Source: Liolophura sinensis (lineage: Eukaryota; Mollusca; Polyplacophora; Chitonida; Chitonidae). Taken from it: a stretch of DNA of 64,000 nt. Where the stretch lies: assembly GCF_032854445.1 (NCBI RefSeq), contig NC_088300.1:32035608-32099607 (forward strand), read 5' to 3'. Positions 12,154 through 22,800 of this stretch are shown in pieces (the first letter of the stretch is position 1; every line of letters starts with the position of its first letter). Made by a program: the position numbers and the translations under genes. The notes under the pieces were generated by a model. It worked only from the letters and a program-made list of their open reading frames with translations. It did no database searches and had not been told where the DNA came from.

Positions 12154-12250
12154 AAAGACTGGTGGTGCTCAGTGTTTGTACTCCCAGGTGAGCAAGACAC
12201 AAAATCAGGTGGATGATGGAGAGGTCAAGCTGAGTGACCGCTGTGTTAAG
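12154..12250 (+). CDS. ISCA2: ISCA2 coding exon 2
   Basis: This is a 97-bp exon between acceptor TTCTCTCAG and donor GTAAGG. Its first base completes arginine 24, and it encodes residues 25-56. It starts with a variable linker after the presequence and ends VKLSDRCVK. That end corresponds to the IRLTDSCVQ segment where the mature A-type domain begins in human ISCA2. It leaves in phase 0. Confidence 0.88.
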
Positions 12251-13053
12251 GTAAGGCTTGTATGGATGGCTATTAATAGGTCTGACTTGAGTTCCATAGC
12301 AATCTCACAAGACTAGAAAGACGGGATTTTTAGAGTTATGGGTAACAGGTTGTATGAAAGCATGTCACTTTATTCTGGATTTGCATGGATAACATTTGTA
12401 CCTCTGGATTATTATTTGTGCTGAAGCTTTACATACCAATGAACTCCAACACGAATATTCATAAGGTACTTTGTAGACACATATTGTAAGAAAGGATTTC
12501 ATATGAGGATGATTTCATCACTGGAGAATATGGTAAAATGACAGGCCTTCATTCCATATCCCATGAAACTCGCACGATTTCCATGCAGCTTGAATAAAGC
12601 TTATTGTCCTAGGCCCACTTCAGCAAAACTTTGATAGTCATACTTCTTCTAACTTTTTTTTTGTAAAAGACTTCTAGGTTAAAGTGCCATAAGATGACGT
12701 CATTTACAGGAAAAGTTATGAAACAATTATTTACAAAGTTTCATGAAAGTGGCAAATAATCAAATATAAATAAGACTGTCAAATATCAACAGATCAAGAA
12801 AGACATTTCTAACCAGAAAGTAGGAATTCCCTCCCTTTGAAACTACTTCATATTTATGGCATCTACCTTGAGTCAAAGATACAATGAAATGCTAACAGCT
12901 TTGGTGGGACCTAAACTTTACTGGACCTCTTGTGCTGCTAGAACAGGGGAGGTAACAAGGGTGCAGTTACTGGTCCAGACCAGTTGTCTATTTGGAGTTT
13001 TTTCCCTTATACATTTAACATACGTTAGATTTGTTTTTTCTCTCTGTTGTCAG
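12251..13053 (+). other. ISCA2 intron 2 (803 bp)
   Basis: GT-AG intron with a T-rich acceptor (TTTTTTCTCTCTGTTGTCAG). No repeat or RNA gene is recognised. The open frame from 12856 runs through its end into exon 3 and is read-through. Confidence 0.85.
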
Positions 13054-13169
13054 AAGCTGAAGAGCTTTGGTGAAGATGACAGCTGTGTTCGTGTTGTTGT
13101 AGAAGGAGGTGGTTGTGCAGGATTTCAGTATAAGTTTGAACTGGACAATGAAATTGGGCCGGAGGACAG
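13054..13169 (+). CDS. ISCA2: ISCA2 coding exon 3: first cluster ligand
   Basis: This exon encodes residues 57-94 and two bases of arginine 95. It carries the family signature VEGGGCAGFQYKFELD (human VEGGGCSGFQYKFSLD), with cysteine 77 as the first of the three Fe-S or iron ligands. The donor is GACAG|GTAAAC. The join to exon 4 restores DDR/EDR followed by VFE as in other ISCA2 proteins. Confidence 0.95.
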
Positions 13170-14661
13170 GTAAACTACAACTTGACAACTCAAAGCATAT
13201 CCCTCATCATCCTGCATAGTTTCACTTTGTTTATTTATTGATGTATTTATTTGTTTATTTGATTGTTATTTGAAGCCACAATCAAGAATTTTTTCAACTT
13301 TTATTACTATAAGCAAAACGGCATAAGTTGGATTTGAACATTTGATGTCATTAGTGCCTGATAGATGCACCTGGTGTACACTTTAAAAGATCAGACCAAT
13401 TTACAGTGAACGTGAAGTTTACCACTGGTTAATACTTTAAAAAATACTGGTTTAAAAGTTTAATATTATGAGTTTAGGAAACTGAAAAGATGGAATTCAA
13501 CAGTGAGTATATGCCAGAGACGAGCAATTTAGTCAGAATAGCCATGTTGTAGAACTTCCTGGGGACTTGGCCAATCCCTGATTGTAAAAGCATCATGTGA
13601 TACTTTAGCTGCGGTGTCAAAATACTTGGCATCTCTTGATTGTTTATTGTGACATCTTATAAATAAATAGACAGATATCAGTGCCATAAATTGGATTATT
13701 TCAAGTGGTAAGCTGAATCGTTAAATATGCTAAATATGCTCTGATTGCTATATTATCCATTTAACATGAACGTGGGAAGGTCTTGCAGCAACCTGCGGAT
13801 GGTCGTGGGTTTTCCCCCGGGCTCTGCCCGGTTTCCACCCACCATAATGCTGGCCGCCGTCGTTATAAGTGAAATACTCTTGAGTACAGCGTAAAAACAC
13901 CAATCAAATAAATAAATAAATACATTTAACATGAACATACATGTACATGTAGTACTGAATCTGTATTTTATGGGAAAATATAACAGAGCAAGACTAAATG
14001 GAATCTTTGACATCAGTGTGCTTCAGCCTGCTCTATATGGCCCCAAAAGTCAATAGAATTATTGTAAATTTCTGATGTAAGCAATTCAAACTGAAGTTTC
14101 TGCATTTTACCTCCAATAGCTGACTTTCTGCTCTTTCAGAAAAATATCAGTTTTTTAAGTAGTTCCAAGTTGGTCTGAAGTACAAAGATAATGTATGCAT
14201 GAAAATTAATTAACATTGCCATAGATGGATGTAGAAGAACAATGGGTAAATTTTGTGCAGACTGGATGCTTACTTTTTATTCCTTTCTCAGCCAAAGCAG
14301 TTTGTGGCATGATGATGTTGATTAACATGTTACCATATGTTTGAATAATTACTCTGAAGGCGTCACATTATCGCATAAACTTTATAACAGAAAAGTGCAG
14401 AGGAACGCCATTTTTAACTTAATTTTTCTTTGATACTTATATTTAGGCCTGCAACATTTAAAGCTATTGATTCAAAACTATATACAGGTCATGATATAGA
14501 AATTAACACTATAGCCTCTTCAGTGTATGCCGCATGGTACTGAAGAGAAGTTTCCTTAACAGTGCCTCTCAGTTATGTACTGCAGAACATCTGCGCCTTA
14601 GGTACAGGTGTGCTTCAAATGTGTTATTGTCTCAGTTGATATGTGCTTTGGTCTGTTACAG
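13170..14661 (+). other. ISCA2 intron 3 (1492 bp)
   Basis: It contains a truncated SINE of family 1 at 13772-13922, flanked by a 14-bp target-site duplication. Nothing else is recognised. Confidence 0.85.
13758..13936 (+). mobile_element. SINE family 1, 5'-truncated, with target-site duplication
   Basis: The body starts GTGGGAAGGTCTTGCAGCAA and ends in an AATCAAATAAATAAAT tail. The 14-bp direct repeat CATTTAACATGAAC flanks it exactly, at 13758-13771 and 13923-13936. This is the mark of a LINE-mediated insertion. The truncated 5' end lies inside the duplication, so the copy was inserted already shortened. Confidence 0.85.
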
Positions 14662-14833
14662 GGTATTTGAGCGGGAAGGAGTGAAGGTCATTGTGGACAC
14701 AAATTCTCTAGAATTCATCAAGGGCTCTACTATAGACTACGACGAGGAGCTGATTAGGTCAAGTTTCAGGGTGATAAACAACCCCTTAGCAGAACAGGGT
14801 TGTGGCTGTGGGGCCTCGTTCTCTCTGAAGTAG
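14662..14833 (+). CDS. ISCA2: ISCA2 coding exon 4: C-terminal ligands and stop
   Basis: This exon encodes residues 95-151 and a TAG stop. It follows the acceptor CTGTTACAG. It contains the conserved block [16 protein letters not shown], then ELIRSSF, and the C-terminal pair of cysteines 142 and 144 in [11 protein letters not shown]. Human ISCA2 has VDSDSLAFVKGSQVDF, ELIRSSF and GCSCGSSFSIK at these places. The protein ends without an extension. Confidence 0.95.
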
Positions 14834-15902
14834 ATCCCTACAGGGTCTCTTCAAAGACAATGGATATTATATAAGCGATATCTGCTTCTTTAAGCATATT
14901 TATGTTGTCACGGTTGGGTGAATACTTGATACATGTAGAGATGGAGAAAAGGGAAGTGATATGTCCTGCATTTATTTTTTAAACCATATTTGGAATGCAT
15001 GAAACGCTTTTAAAATCAAAGAGGTGTACAAAGGAGTTACAGCAACAATCAAGCATCATGGTAATGGCTCCTTTAAGCAATTTACCCTACGGTTGGGGGA
15101 CACAAAGTGTTGAATATTTGCAAAGAAGCACCAGGTTTTAGTTTCCAGAACTTTATCAGGGGTGTCAGATAGGACCCCTATTGTTTTTGTACAAATTATT
15201 ATTTTTATTCCATAAATTTGTGACCTTGCTACTGCCGGGACTGTTTAACAGATTGACTTGAAATTTTGCAGCAAAATTTAACAGACTTAACATGGTAATT
15301 TCACAGTTTTGTACACTTTCGACTGTCAGGTTCCTACTTCACTGTCCATAAAGCCACAGTATGGTTAGAAATAGATAAGTTTTGAGGGCAAATACGACAT
15401 GGACCCAGGCTGAAATTGCTAGCAGTTCTAGTTAATCGTATTACTTGCACATTAAAACATGCTCCATTTGGTTATGGTTTGCAGTAATTTAAGTCATTTC
15501 ATATTTTGAGTCTTTCACGTATATTCTTCAGTATGGTTTGTTTCTACAGACCGAGACACACTAAATTAATATATTTCAGGGAATCACGGATAAATCCGCT
15601 GGTAATATTTGCTACATAAAGCTCTGACACGTTGGGCATATTTTTGGGAAACTTTTCAAAATATACCTGTATGAAGGAAAATGGCTGCTTGGTGTGTTCC
15701 CAAGGCTAGTAGTGTTCTGTATTATACTTCAGTGTATTGTAAGGCTAAATGTTATGATATTTCCTACCCAGATTACCACGGGATGTTTAGCAGATTTTCA
15801 AACAGGTAATGTTTCATTGTTCTAGGGTAATTCATCCATGCATATGTTTAAGGTTAACAAGAAGTCATTTTCCTACCTCAATGTAGTGTTTATTCTGTAC
15901 AA

Positions 15903-16050
15903 TGACCCAGAAGTCTCTCACCAATGTGATCACTGTGATCTAAAGTCCAGCTTATGCGTCAGGTTTTCCCGGGTTTCTCCCACCATAATGCTGGCTGTCA
16001 TCGCATAAGTGAAACATTCTTGAATATGACGTAAAGCACCAATCAGATAT
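15903..16050 (+). mobile_element. SINE family 1, internally deleted copy
   Basis: It keeps the B-box side (TCTCTCACCAAT..., CCAGCTTATG) and the tail part (CCCACCATAATGCTGGC, then GACGTAAAGCACCAATCAGA). The middle body is missing. Confidence 0.65.
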
Positions 16051-16532
16051 TAAAGTGAATAAATATTAATGAAGTAACTGAGGGGATACAATGAGCATTG
16101 AATGGGCATATTTATTTTCAGTAAGAATCTCAAACAGTTTTTTCCTAGACATTTATTATATTGACATTTTTGTCTTGTGTTTTCTCCAGTGTTGTTATCT
16201 TCTCGGTCAGGTAGCCATTTTGAAAACAAACTATTCCACTAGTTTGCACAGTGTTTCGCAATCTGTGTGTAGAGCTATTAAAATGTCAACACATTTTCCA
16301 AGAGAAAGTTTGTATATTGACTGGTTTTAAGTATTAGTTTAGACAGCCAAAAACAGGTTTTCTCTGTAACAGTATATCCTTTGGCAAGTAGACAGGTAAA
16401 TTGTTAGGGTCGTGATGAATGGACATGTATGTTGCATTTTGGCTTTAGTGAGAAACAGGCATGGTCGTCCTTACTTAAGAGCATTTTCGTGCAATCATTT
16501 GAGACCTGTGAATAATAGTATGCTAACATTTG

Positions 16533-16552
16533 TACACACACACACACACACA
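16533..16552. repeat. CA microsatellite
   Basis: An alternating AC run of about 20 bases, continuing into CATATATG. Confidence 0.9.
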
Positions 16553-16797
16553 TATATGAATTGTAGCAAATTCAACCAAAGTATTTGAAATTGTGGTAAA
16601 TTCTTTTTAATATCTTAAATATGAATTCTAGGCAAGGTAACAATTTAAACCGCTCCTAGTGAAGAATCCTAGCCCTCTCTCAACCAAGATACTGTATGAA
16701 TCAGAATGTTTCTATCTGTGTATCACTTGATCAGTGTGATCTCTTTGACCATTAGGGTCACCTCTAGGTCAAACCTGGAAACTCCTCCCGTTCCGTT

Positions 16798-17159
16798 GCG
16801 AGGCCTCCGTGGCCTGGTGGTTAGCTTGCTAGAGCATCCCAGTGACCCAGTAGCCTCTCACCCATTAGATCACTGTGTTCAAACCCAGCTCAAGCTGGTT
16901 TCCTCTGCAGTCGTACATGGCAAGGTATGTCAGCAACCTGCCTATGGTTGTGTGATTCCCCAAAATGCTAGCTCCAGGAGTGCCATTTAGGTATTCTTAC
17001 ATGAAGTTTGGTACGTGGGAAGGTTAGGCAGCAACCTGCGGATGGTCATGGGTTTCCCACGGGCTCTGGCTGGTTTCCTCCCACCATAATCCTGGCCGCT
17101 GTCATATACGTGAAATATTCTTGAGTACTGCGTAAAACACCAATCAGATAAATAAATAA
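16798..17159 (+). mobile_element. Two family 1 SINE copies in tandem or nested
   Basis: The first part (16798 to about 16990) has the tRNA-like head CCGTGGCCTGGTGGTTAGC and B-box side GTGTTCAAACCCAGC, then a body that breaks off near ATGCTAGC. A second, 5'-truncated body starts at about 17012 (GTGGGAAGGTTAGGCAGCAA) and runs to the AATCAGATAAATAAAT tail. Both bodies share GCAACCTGC(C/G)(T/G)ATGGT. This is either an insertion beside an older copy or a tandem duplication. Confidence 0.7.
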
Positions 17160-18484
17160 TTTACATATGTTAGAGATGACTTTCAACTACCAATATAGCA
17201 GACTCACAGAACTCGTGATAATTGTCATGATAATCTGTGCATTTAATTTGAAGTTTTTGTTAAATATTTGCAAGAAACATTTGATTAATTCTGTCACATT
17301 GAATTCAACATTGTAGCGTGACTGAAAGATTCTTGAGTGCAGCTATAAACACAAAACCGTTGATCAGGTCAAGCATGTATGACACAATAATTCAGTCAAA
17401 AAGTATGCTATCATAGCATTACAGAGAAAAAGGTGATAGACTCTGGGTCATGGTTGTCTGGTTTAGGTGCTTCCTTCTCAGGTCAACCAAGTGTGAGTTC
17501 AATCCCAGTCCCAGTCTGGAAATTTTGAATATAGCCTTCTTTCATTATTTGCATGCAGGGCCTCTTTCGTGTGGTCTTCCATAAAGAGATGGGAATCATG
17601 TCAGGTGATATCCTTGAAGGTGCATACATAACCTCTTGAACTACACCTTTCCCTCATCATAACATTTCTTCATTACATCACTCATTCACTATAACGCTGT
17701 CACAAATGTGTTCTCAAAAGTTCATACAAAGGGCTTCACATTTAACATGTACAGCAAGCAGATTTGTTCCCAACCACAGTGCTTTAACGAGGAATAGGTG
17801 CATGTTTATAACGTACTGTCATTACATCTGATGACTTTTTAGGACAAGGTTGGTGAGTTTGGGTGTAAGTTATCCTGTCATAAGATGGCTGTGTCAGGAG
17901 CTGCCTTACTTTGAGTTGTCTCCCTTCCAACTGTTCCTGGTAACACCTAGTGCTAACTTGATTGATGAAAATCTGTGCATCCAGTGTGGGAAATGTTTGT
18001 CTGTTTTTTGCGAAATGCAAAAATACTTCATTCTGTAGGTTTCTTCCAAATTACCTATTTCAGGTAAATGCAGTGTAATAACTCTGTCACACATATGCTA
18101 TCAGGGTATCGTAGAGAAAGATCTCAGAGAGAATGGGTCATACATGCCTGGATAAGATGCTTAATTGTCTTTCAATATCTAGGTCATCTATTCATTTGAT
18201 TTGGGAAAGAGACATTGTTGGTGTTGGTGTTCGGTTAGACTTCTTGTCGGCCTCAATGGGTTGGGTGTGTAGTCTACAATGTACATACTTGCACTTCACT
18301 GCATTTTGTTAGGTTGGAGACAGATATATATATAAAGGCTTGGAGTACTCTTCTTTGTTCATCAATCTCACGACCTGTAAACGTGAAAGTTTCGCTTTTT
18401 TTGTTTGCACATACATGTAGTATTATTGTCTGACAATGCTCACCATCCAGCGAGCAGCCATAGGGGTCTGGCTAAAGGATTGAA

Positions 18485-19542
18485 CCTGGGCATCCTATGT
18501 ATGAAAAACCTGGTCATCCTGCATATGAAAAACCTGCCCATCTTGTGTATGAAAAACCTGGCCATCCTATGTATGAAAAACCTGGCCATTCTGTGTATGA
18601 AAAACCTGGCCATCCTGCGTATGATAAACCTGGCCATCCTGTGTAGGAAAAATCTGACCATGTGTAGGAAAAACCTGACCAGTATGTGTACGAAAAACCT
18701 GACCATCATGTGTATGAAAAACCTGACAATCCTCTGTATGAAAAACCTGGCCATCCTGCATGTGAAAAACCTGGCCATCTTGTGTATGAAAATCCTGGCC
18801 ATCCTGTGTATGAAAAACCTGGGCATCCTATGTATGAAAAACCTGGCCATGTGTATGAAAAACCTGGCCATCCTGTGTATGAAAAACTGACCGTCATGTG
18901 TATGAAAATCCTGGCAATCCTGTGTATGAAAAACCTGGCCATTATATGTATGAAAAACCTGGCTACCCTGCGCATGAAAAGCCTGGCCATCCTGCGTATG
19001 AAAAACCTTGTCATCATGTTTATGAAAAAACCTGGCCATCATGTGTATGAAAAACCTGGCCATCATGTGTATGAAAAACCTGACCATTATGTGTATGAAG
19101 AACCTGGCCATCATGTGTATGGAAAACCTGACCATCCTGTGTATGAAAAGCCTGGCCATCCTGCATATGAAAAATCTGGCCGTCCTATGTATGAAAAATC
19201 TGGCCATCCTGTGTATGAAAAACCTGGCCCTCCTATGTATGAAAAACCTGGCCATCCTGTGTATGAAAAACTTGGCCATCCTGTGTATGAGAAACCTGGC
19301 CATTATGTGTATGAAAAACCTGGCAATCCTTTGTATGAAAAACCTGGCTGTCCATCCTGTGTATGAAAAACCTGGCCATTATGTGTCTGAAAAAAGCTGG
19401 CCATCCTATGTATGTGAAACCTGGCCATTATGTGTATGAAAAACCTGGCCATCCTGCATATGAAAAAGCTGGCCATCCTGCGTATGAAAAAGCTGGCCAT
19501 CCTGTGTATGAAAAAGCCTGGCCACCCTGTGTGTGAGAAACC
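18485..19542. repeat. 24-bp minisatellite, about 44 copies
   Basis: The unit is about TATGAAAAACCTGGCCATCC followed by TGTG. Copies vary by substitutions and a few indels. Because 24 is a multiple of three, both strands stay open: repeated YEKPGHPV or MKNLAILC on plus, and RMARFFIH on minus. These reading frames (for example 18440-19303) are artefacts. The array runs straight into the tail part of a family 1 SINE at about 19543. Confidence 0.95.
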
Positions 19543-19632
19543 TCCAGCAGCTGTGGATGGTCATGGGTTTGACCGGGACTGTATATGAAATATTCTTCAG
19601 TAGAGCATGAAAACACCAATAAAATAAATACC
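19543..19632 (+). mobile_element. SINE family 1 remnant at the minisatellite edge
   Basis: It contains CAGCTGTGGATGGTCATGGG, then TGAAATATTCTTCAGTAGAG and AACACCAATAAAATAAATA, the shared 3' part. The upstream half has been replaced by, or has become, the 24-bp array. Confidence 0.65.
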
Positions 19633-19847
19633 AACATATCATTAAGTTTGCCAGTGTTGTCAATGATTGTTTCACCATTTCAAAGCTTTTACACCTAAAC
19701 TCACATTTCTGCGTGTACAAAGGATCGTGTCTGCAGTACATATAACATCAACTGGCATCATCAAAGATGCTGCATCTTTCTCACCAAACTTAAAAACAAA
19801 CAAAAAGACAAAGAACACAAAGGGATTCATCGATTATAATTTAGAAA

Positions 19848-19853
19848 TTTATT
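19848..19853 (-). terminator. Candidate polyadenylation signal for the ER gene
   Basis: AATAAA on the minus strand is followed about 30-65 bases downstream by a GT- and T-rich stretch (19783-19822). That is the usual metazoan arrangement. If used, the ER 3' UTR would be about 5 kb. Another AATAAA at 23953-23958 could end a shorter form of about 0.9 kb. Confidence 0.3.
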
Positions 19854-22800
19854 ATTCAATAGCAAAAGAATTTCCTTTGCCAATGTACGTTGACAAGGAC
19901 AAGATATATTGTGCGATTTAGCCATCTGACTGTCTGCATCCCCTCCCCCCCATGGAAGAGACATTGCGTTTACGGTACAACCATACACCCTCCTGTCTTT
20001 TTGGATACAAACCCAGTGTGCCAGCATCATGCCCACCTTCACAAGGCCTGTAGCTACAGACAATAGAGTCTATCACATTCAGTAAAATACAATTGGTTTA
20101 AACCTATTTGCAAAGTTGTAATGAGAAATATACAAAGGTCAATGAAATATACAGATACAGTGTATATCAGACAGGTCACGGTGCCATCAACATTTTTCGA
20201 TGAGTTTTATATCAAAATTGTTCTTCATAAATGATATCGCCCAACAAAGATCAAACCCCATATGGAAAATTTCATTTGTGAAGACATTTATGAGACTTTT
20301 TTTTTTTTTAATCATATTAAGGGTGCCCAAGTTTTGCAGAAACAAATGTCACAGACAACAGAGTTTGAGTTAAATGCACTAGAATAATGGTAAAGTCACT
20401 CACAGAATAACTTCCATAGCTGGTTATAAACATGAAAATTTGGCAAACAATTAGTAAAATTAACCACATTACATCACTTGACTTCCTGCATGAGCTTTGA
20501 GTCTGTGCATGAAAAGTAGACACTACCACAAAATGTAGTTTATCGTGATGCGTATTACAGTGACAATGTGTTGAAATGTGCTGAATTTAGTTCAGCATTG
20601 TCTAAGCCTTTGTTCAGCAGTCAAAATAATATCAGACTATTTTATTACAACGCATATAATCAAGGGAACATTTCAAAATAACACTGATCTGCTGCAAAAC
20701 ACATCATGAATACCAGAGAAAGAGAAATTAGACTACCAGAAAAAGAATCATTGTAGGATGTAAATCATAGCTTACCCCTAACTCCAATCAGAATATAATA
20801 TATCTTCATCGTGGGATTGCACACAGATTTAACCAACATAGTTGGATTCATGTTTTTAGTAATCTGGGTAAGTATATATCAAATTGGGCAGACACTGACG
20901 CAATGGAAACCTCGGCCTTTACTGCGGATGCAGTCAAAGGGTACTAAAATATTATTCTCTTTACACATTCTTTTATTATAAAGGTAGTAATTTTTTTTTA
21001 CATGTTTACTATTCTAAAAACGAATATTTAACTCTTGCAAATTTGGCCAGCCAAGAAAATGAAGTTTCATAAATAACTCTGATTTAAATACATAGAGAGG
21101 TTTTAAAAACTGATACGAGGAGATGAGTTTATTAAGGTACAGAAATACACAATATAAAGCTAGCAAGTTGGTATGGTGACAATCCATGAATCTGTGAGAA
21201 ACACTGATATAGAAGGACTACATGTGTGATCAGATGAATAGATTTGATCTGACACTGGATCAATTAAAGCACCATGGGAGATCAAATTTGGGTCTTTTAC
21301 AATCATTTCAAAAATGTATAAAACAATATCTGCACGACTTGCTGAATATAAGCGCATTGTTACCAATATCTTCCACTCCGATTCCTATCACAAAAGCATT
21401 GCTTATTCCAGAATAGTGAATAAATGGCTCAATTCTGAACAAAAAGCTATTATGCATAATGACGCCTCATCTGTCAGAGGAATGATCAAGTACAGGTATC
21501 GGTAGCAGGTAAAAAGTGAGATACAAGGAGCACTTTTTTGAAAAGGGTTAGGGGGAGGGTACCGGAAGGGTACTGCACTTAGTATCTAACAATTAGTCAA
21601 AAAAACAATACTTTTTAGATGAATTTTCCTGTAATTTAATCCAGAAATTTCTCTTTAAATGTAAACACAAATAAAATGAGAGTTCTTAATAAGCTTCTAG
21701 TTAATCATTCTAGAAATTTTTTATCGGCTTCAGATTTCAATTGTCATCAATTCGTATCTTCCCACAAAAAAACCATTTCAAAGAGAAGATAAGCAGTCTT
21801 TCCATTACCTTTGCAATAACTTGATAAATCAGCCTAAAATTTCATTTTAAGCCAAGTTTCCTGAGAGATGCATATTGAGCTTAAGAATACATGCATATGA
21901 GGCGTCTCATTGTTTTCTTGTTTTGAACAAATCACAATTCTCTTGGTGAAAAAAATACATTCAGAGACATTACGTAGTAAGGAAGCAAAAGAAATGGTAA
22001 TATCAACAAAGCTCTGACTTCTCTACAAATCATCACTTAACATAACCGTTTTAAATTCTTTTAATTTCTACCCTCTGCATATGATGTTTTTTGACAAACC
22101 CAAGTCTGGTATCAGGAAACATAAATTTTAATTAGATGCATGAACATTTGTTCAGTCAAAAAACTAACATGGTCTGAGATACATGAATAAAGACTTGAAA
22201 TATCAAAACCACTATGGTGAACCTTATTACAGGCTTTGAGCCATAACAGATAAATTCAAATTTTCGGCATTTAATTCAGGAATATTATTACTAGCAGATG
22301 AGAAGACAAGCAAAACTAACATCCTTTTAATCATCTGGATCTTAAAGCACTGCTGAAATACTAGCACAGGCATGTTGTCCTTCATGTACCACTACATGAT
22401 CACGTAATCTGATATGAACCAAATGGTTTAGTAAGCACTATAGTGCCACCTACCTAGTGCCAGGTGCGTGAAATCCACATGGATGATGATTTCAATGATG
22501 AATGCAGTTGAGAAAAAATTTTAATATGAGTGAATTTTTATTAATTAGTGCCACCATGCTTGGACAACTGTCCAACAACAAGAATAACAATGTAGGCGAA
22601 AATGCGGCATTTTGCGTAAAAAAATTCAAGCCAGTCTTTGCATAGAAAGGCCTTTTATATAGTACTGTTGTAGTGAATGGAAAGATGCATCTTCATCAAT
22701 TCAGGCAAACTCAAAGGTGGAATTATAGACATGGGACAACAACAACAAAAACAACAGTTAGGCCAATATCTTTTTAACACGTAGGTAATTTAAAAAAAAA

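Larger units (their letters stand above)
8129..14833 (+). other. ISCA2: Gene: ISCA2, mitochondrial iron-sulfur cluster assembly 2 homologue
   Basis: There are four coding exons (8129-8199, 12154-12250, 13054-13169, 14662-14833) totalling 456 bases. They splice in frame to a 151-residue protein, close to the usual A-type (human ISCA2 about 154). ISCA2 works with ISCA1 and IBA57 in the mitochondrial matrix to make 4Fe-4S clusters for aconitase, lipoate synthase and respiratory enzymes. Residues 1-24 form a basic, acid-free presequence. The three metal-binding cysteines of the family are present at 77, 142 and 144 (GGGCAGF and GCGCG). All introns are GT-AG. The final motif [11 protein letters not shown] matches the ISCA2 C terminus. 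Confidence 0.93.
14834..18484. other. ISCA2 3' flank and intergenic DNA
   Basis: The ISCA2 3' UTR must start here, but no AATAAA appears on the plus strand in the first 1.2 kb. The nearest one is in a SINE tail at about 16063, so I cannot fix the transcript end. The stretch holds family 1 SINE remnants at 15903-16050 and 16798-17159 and a CA microsatellite at 16533-16552. A tRNA-like decayed stretch is possible at about 17440-17530. No gene is recognised. Confidence 0.5.

Noticed and set aside
17850-18038. 62-codon frame with CIQCGKC, zinc-binding-like
   Set aside because: A single short frame, no splice sites, no partner motif; taken as chance.
18440-19303. 287-codon frame (RMARFFIH repeats) and plus-strand YEKPGHPV frames
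   Set aside because: All come from the 24-bp minisatellite, which is open on both strands.
18485-19542. CRISPR-like regular repeat
   Set aside because: There are no unique spacers; units are contiguous and the DNA is eukaryotic. The same holds for the other arrays.
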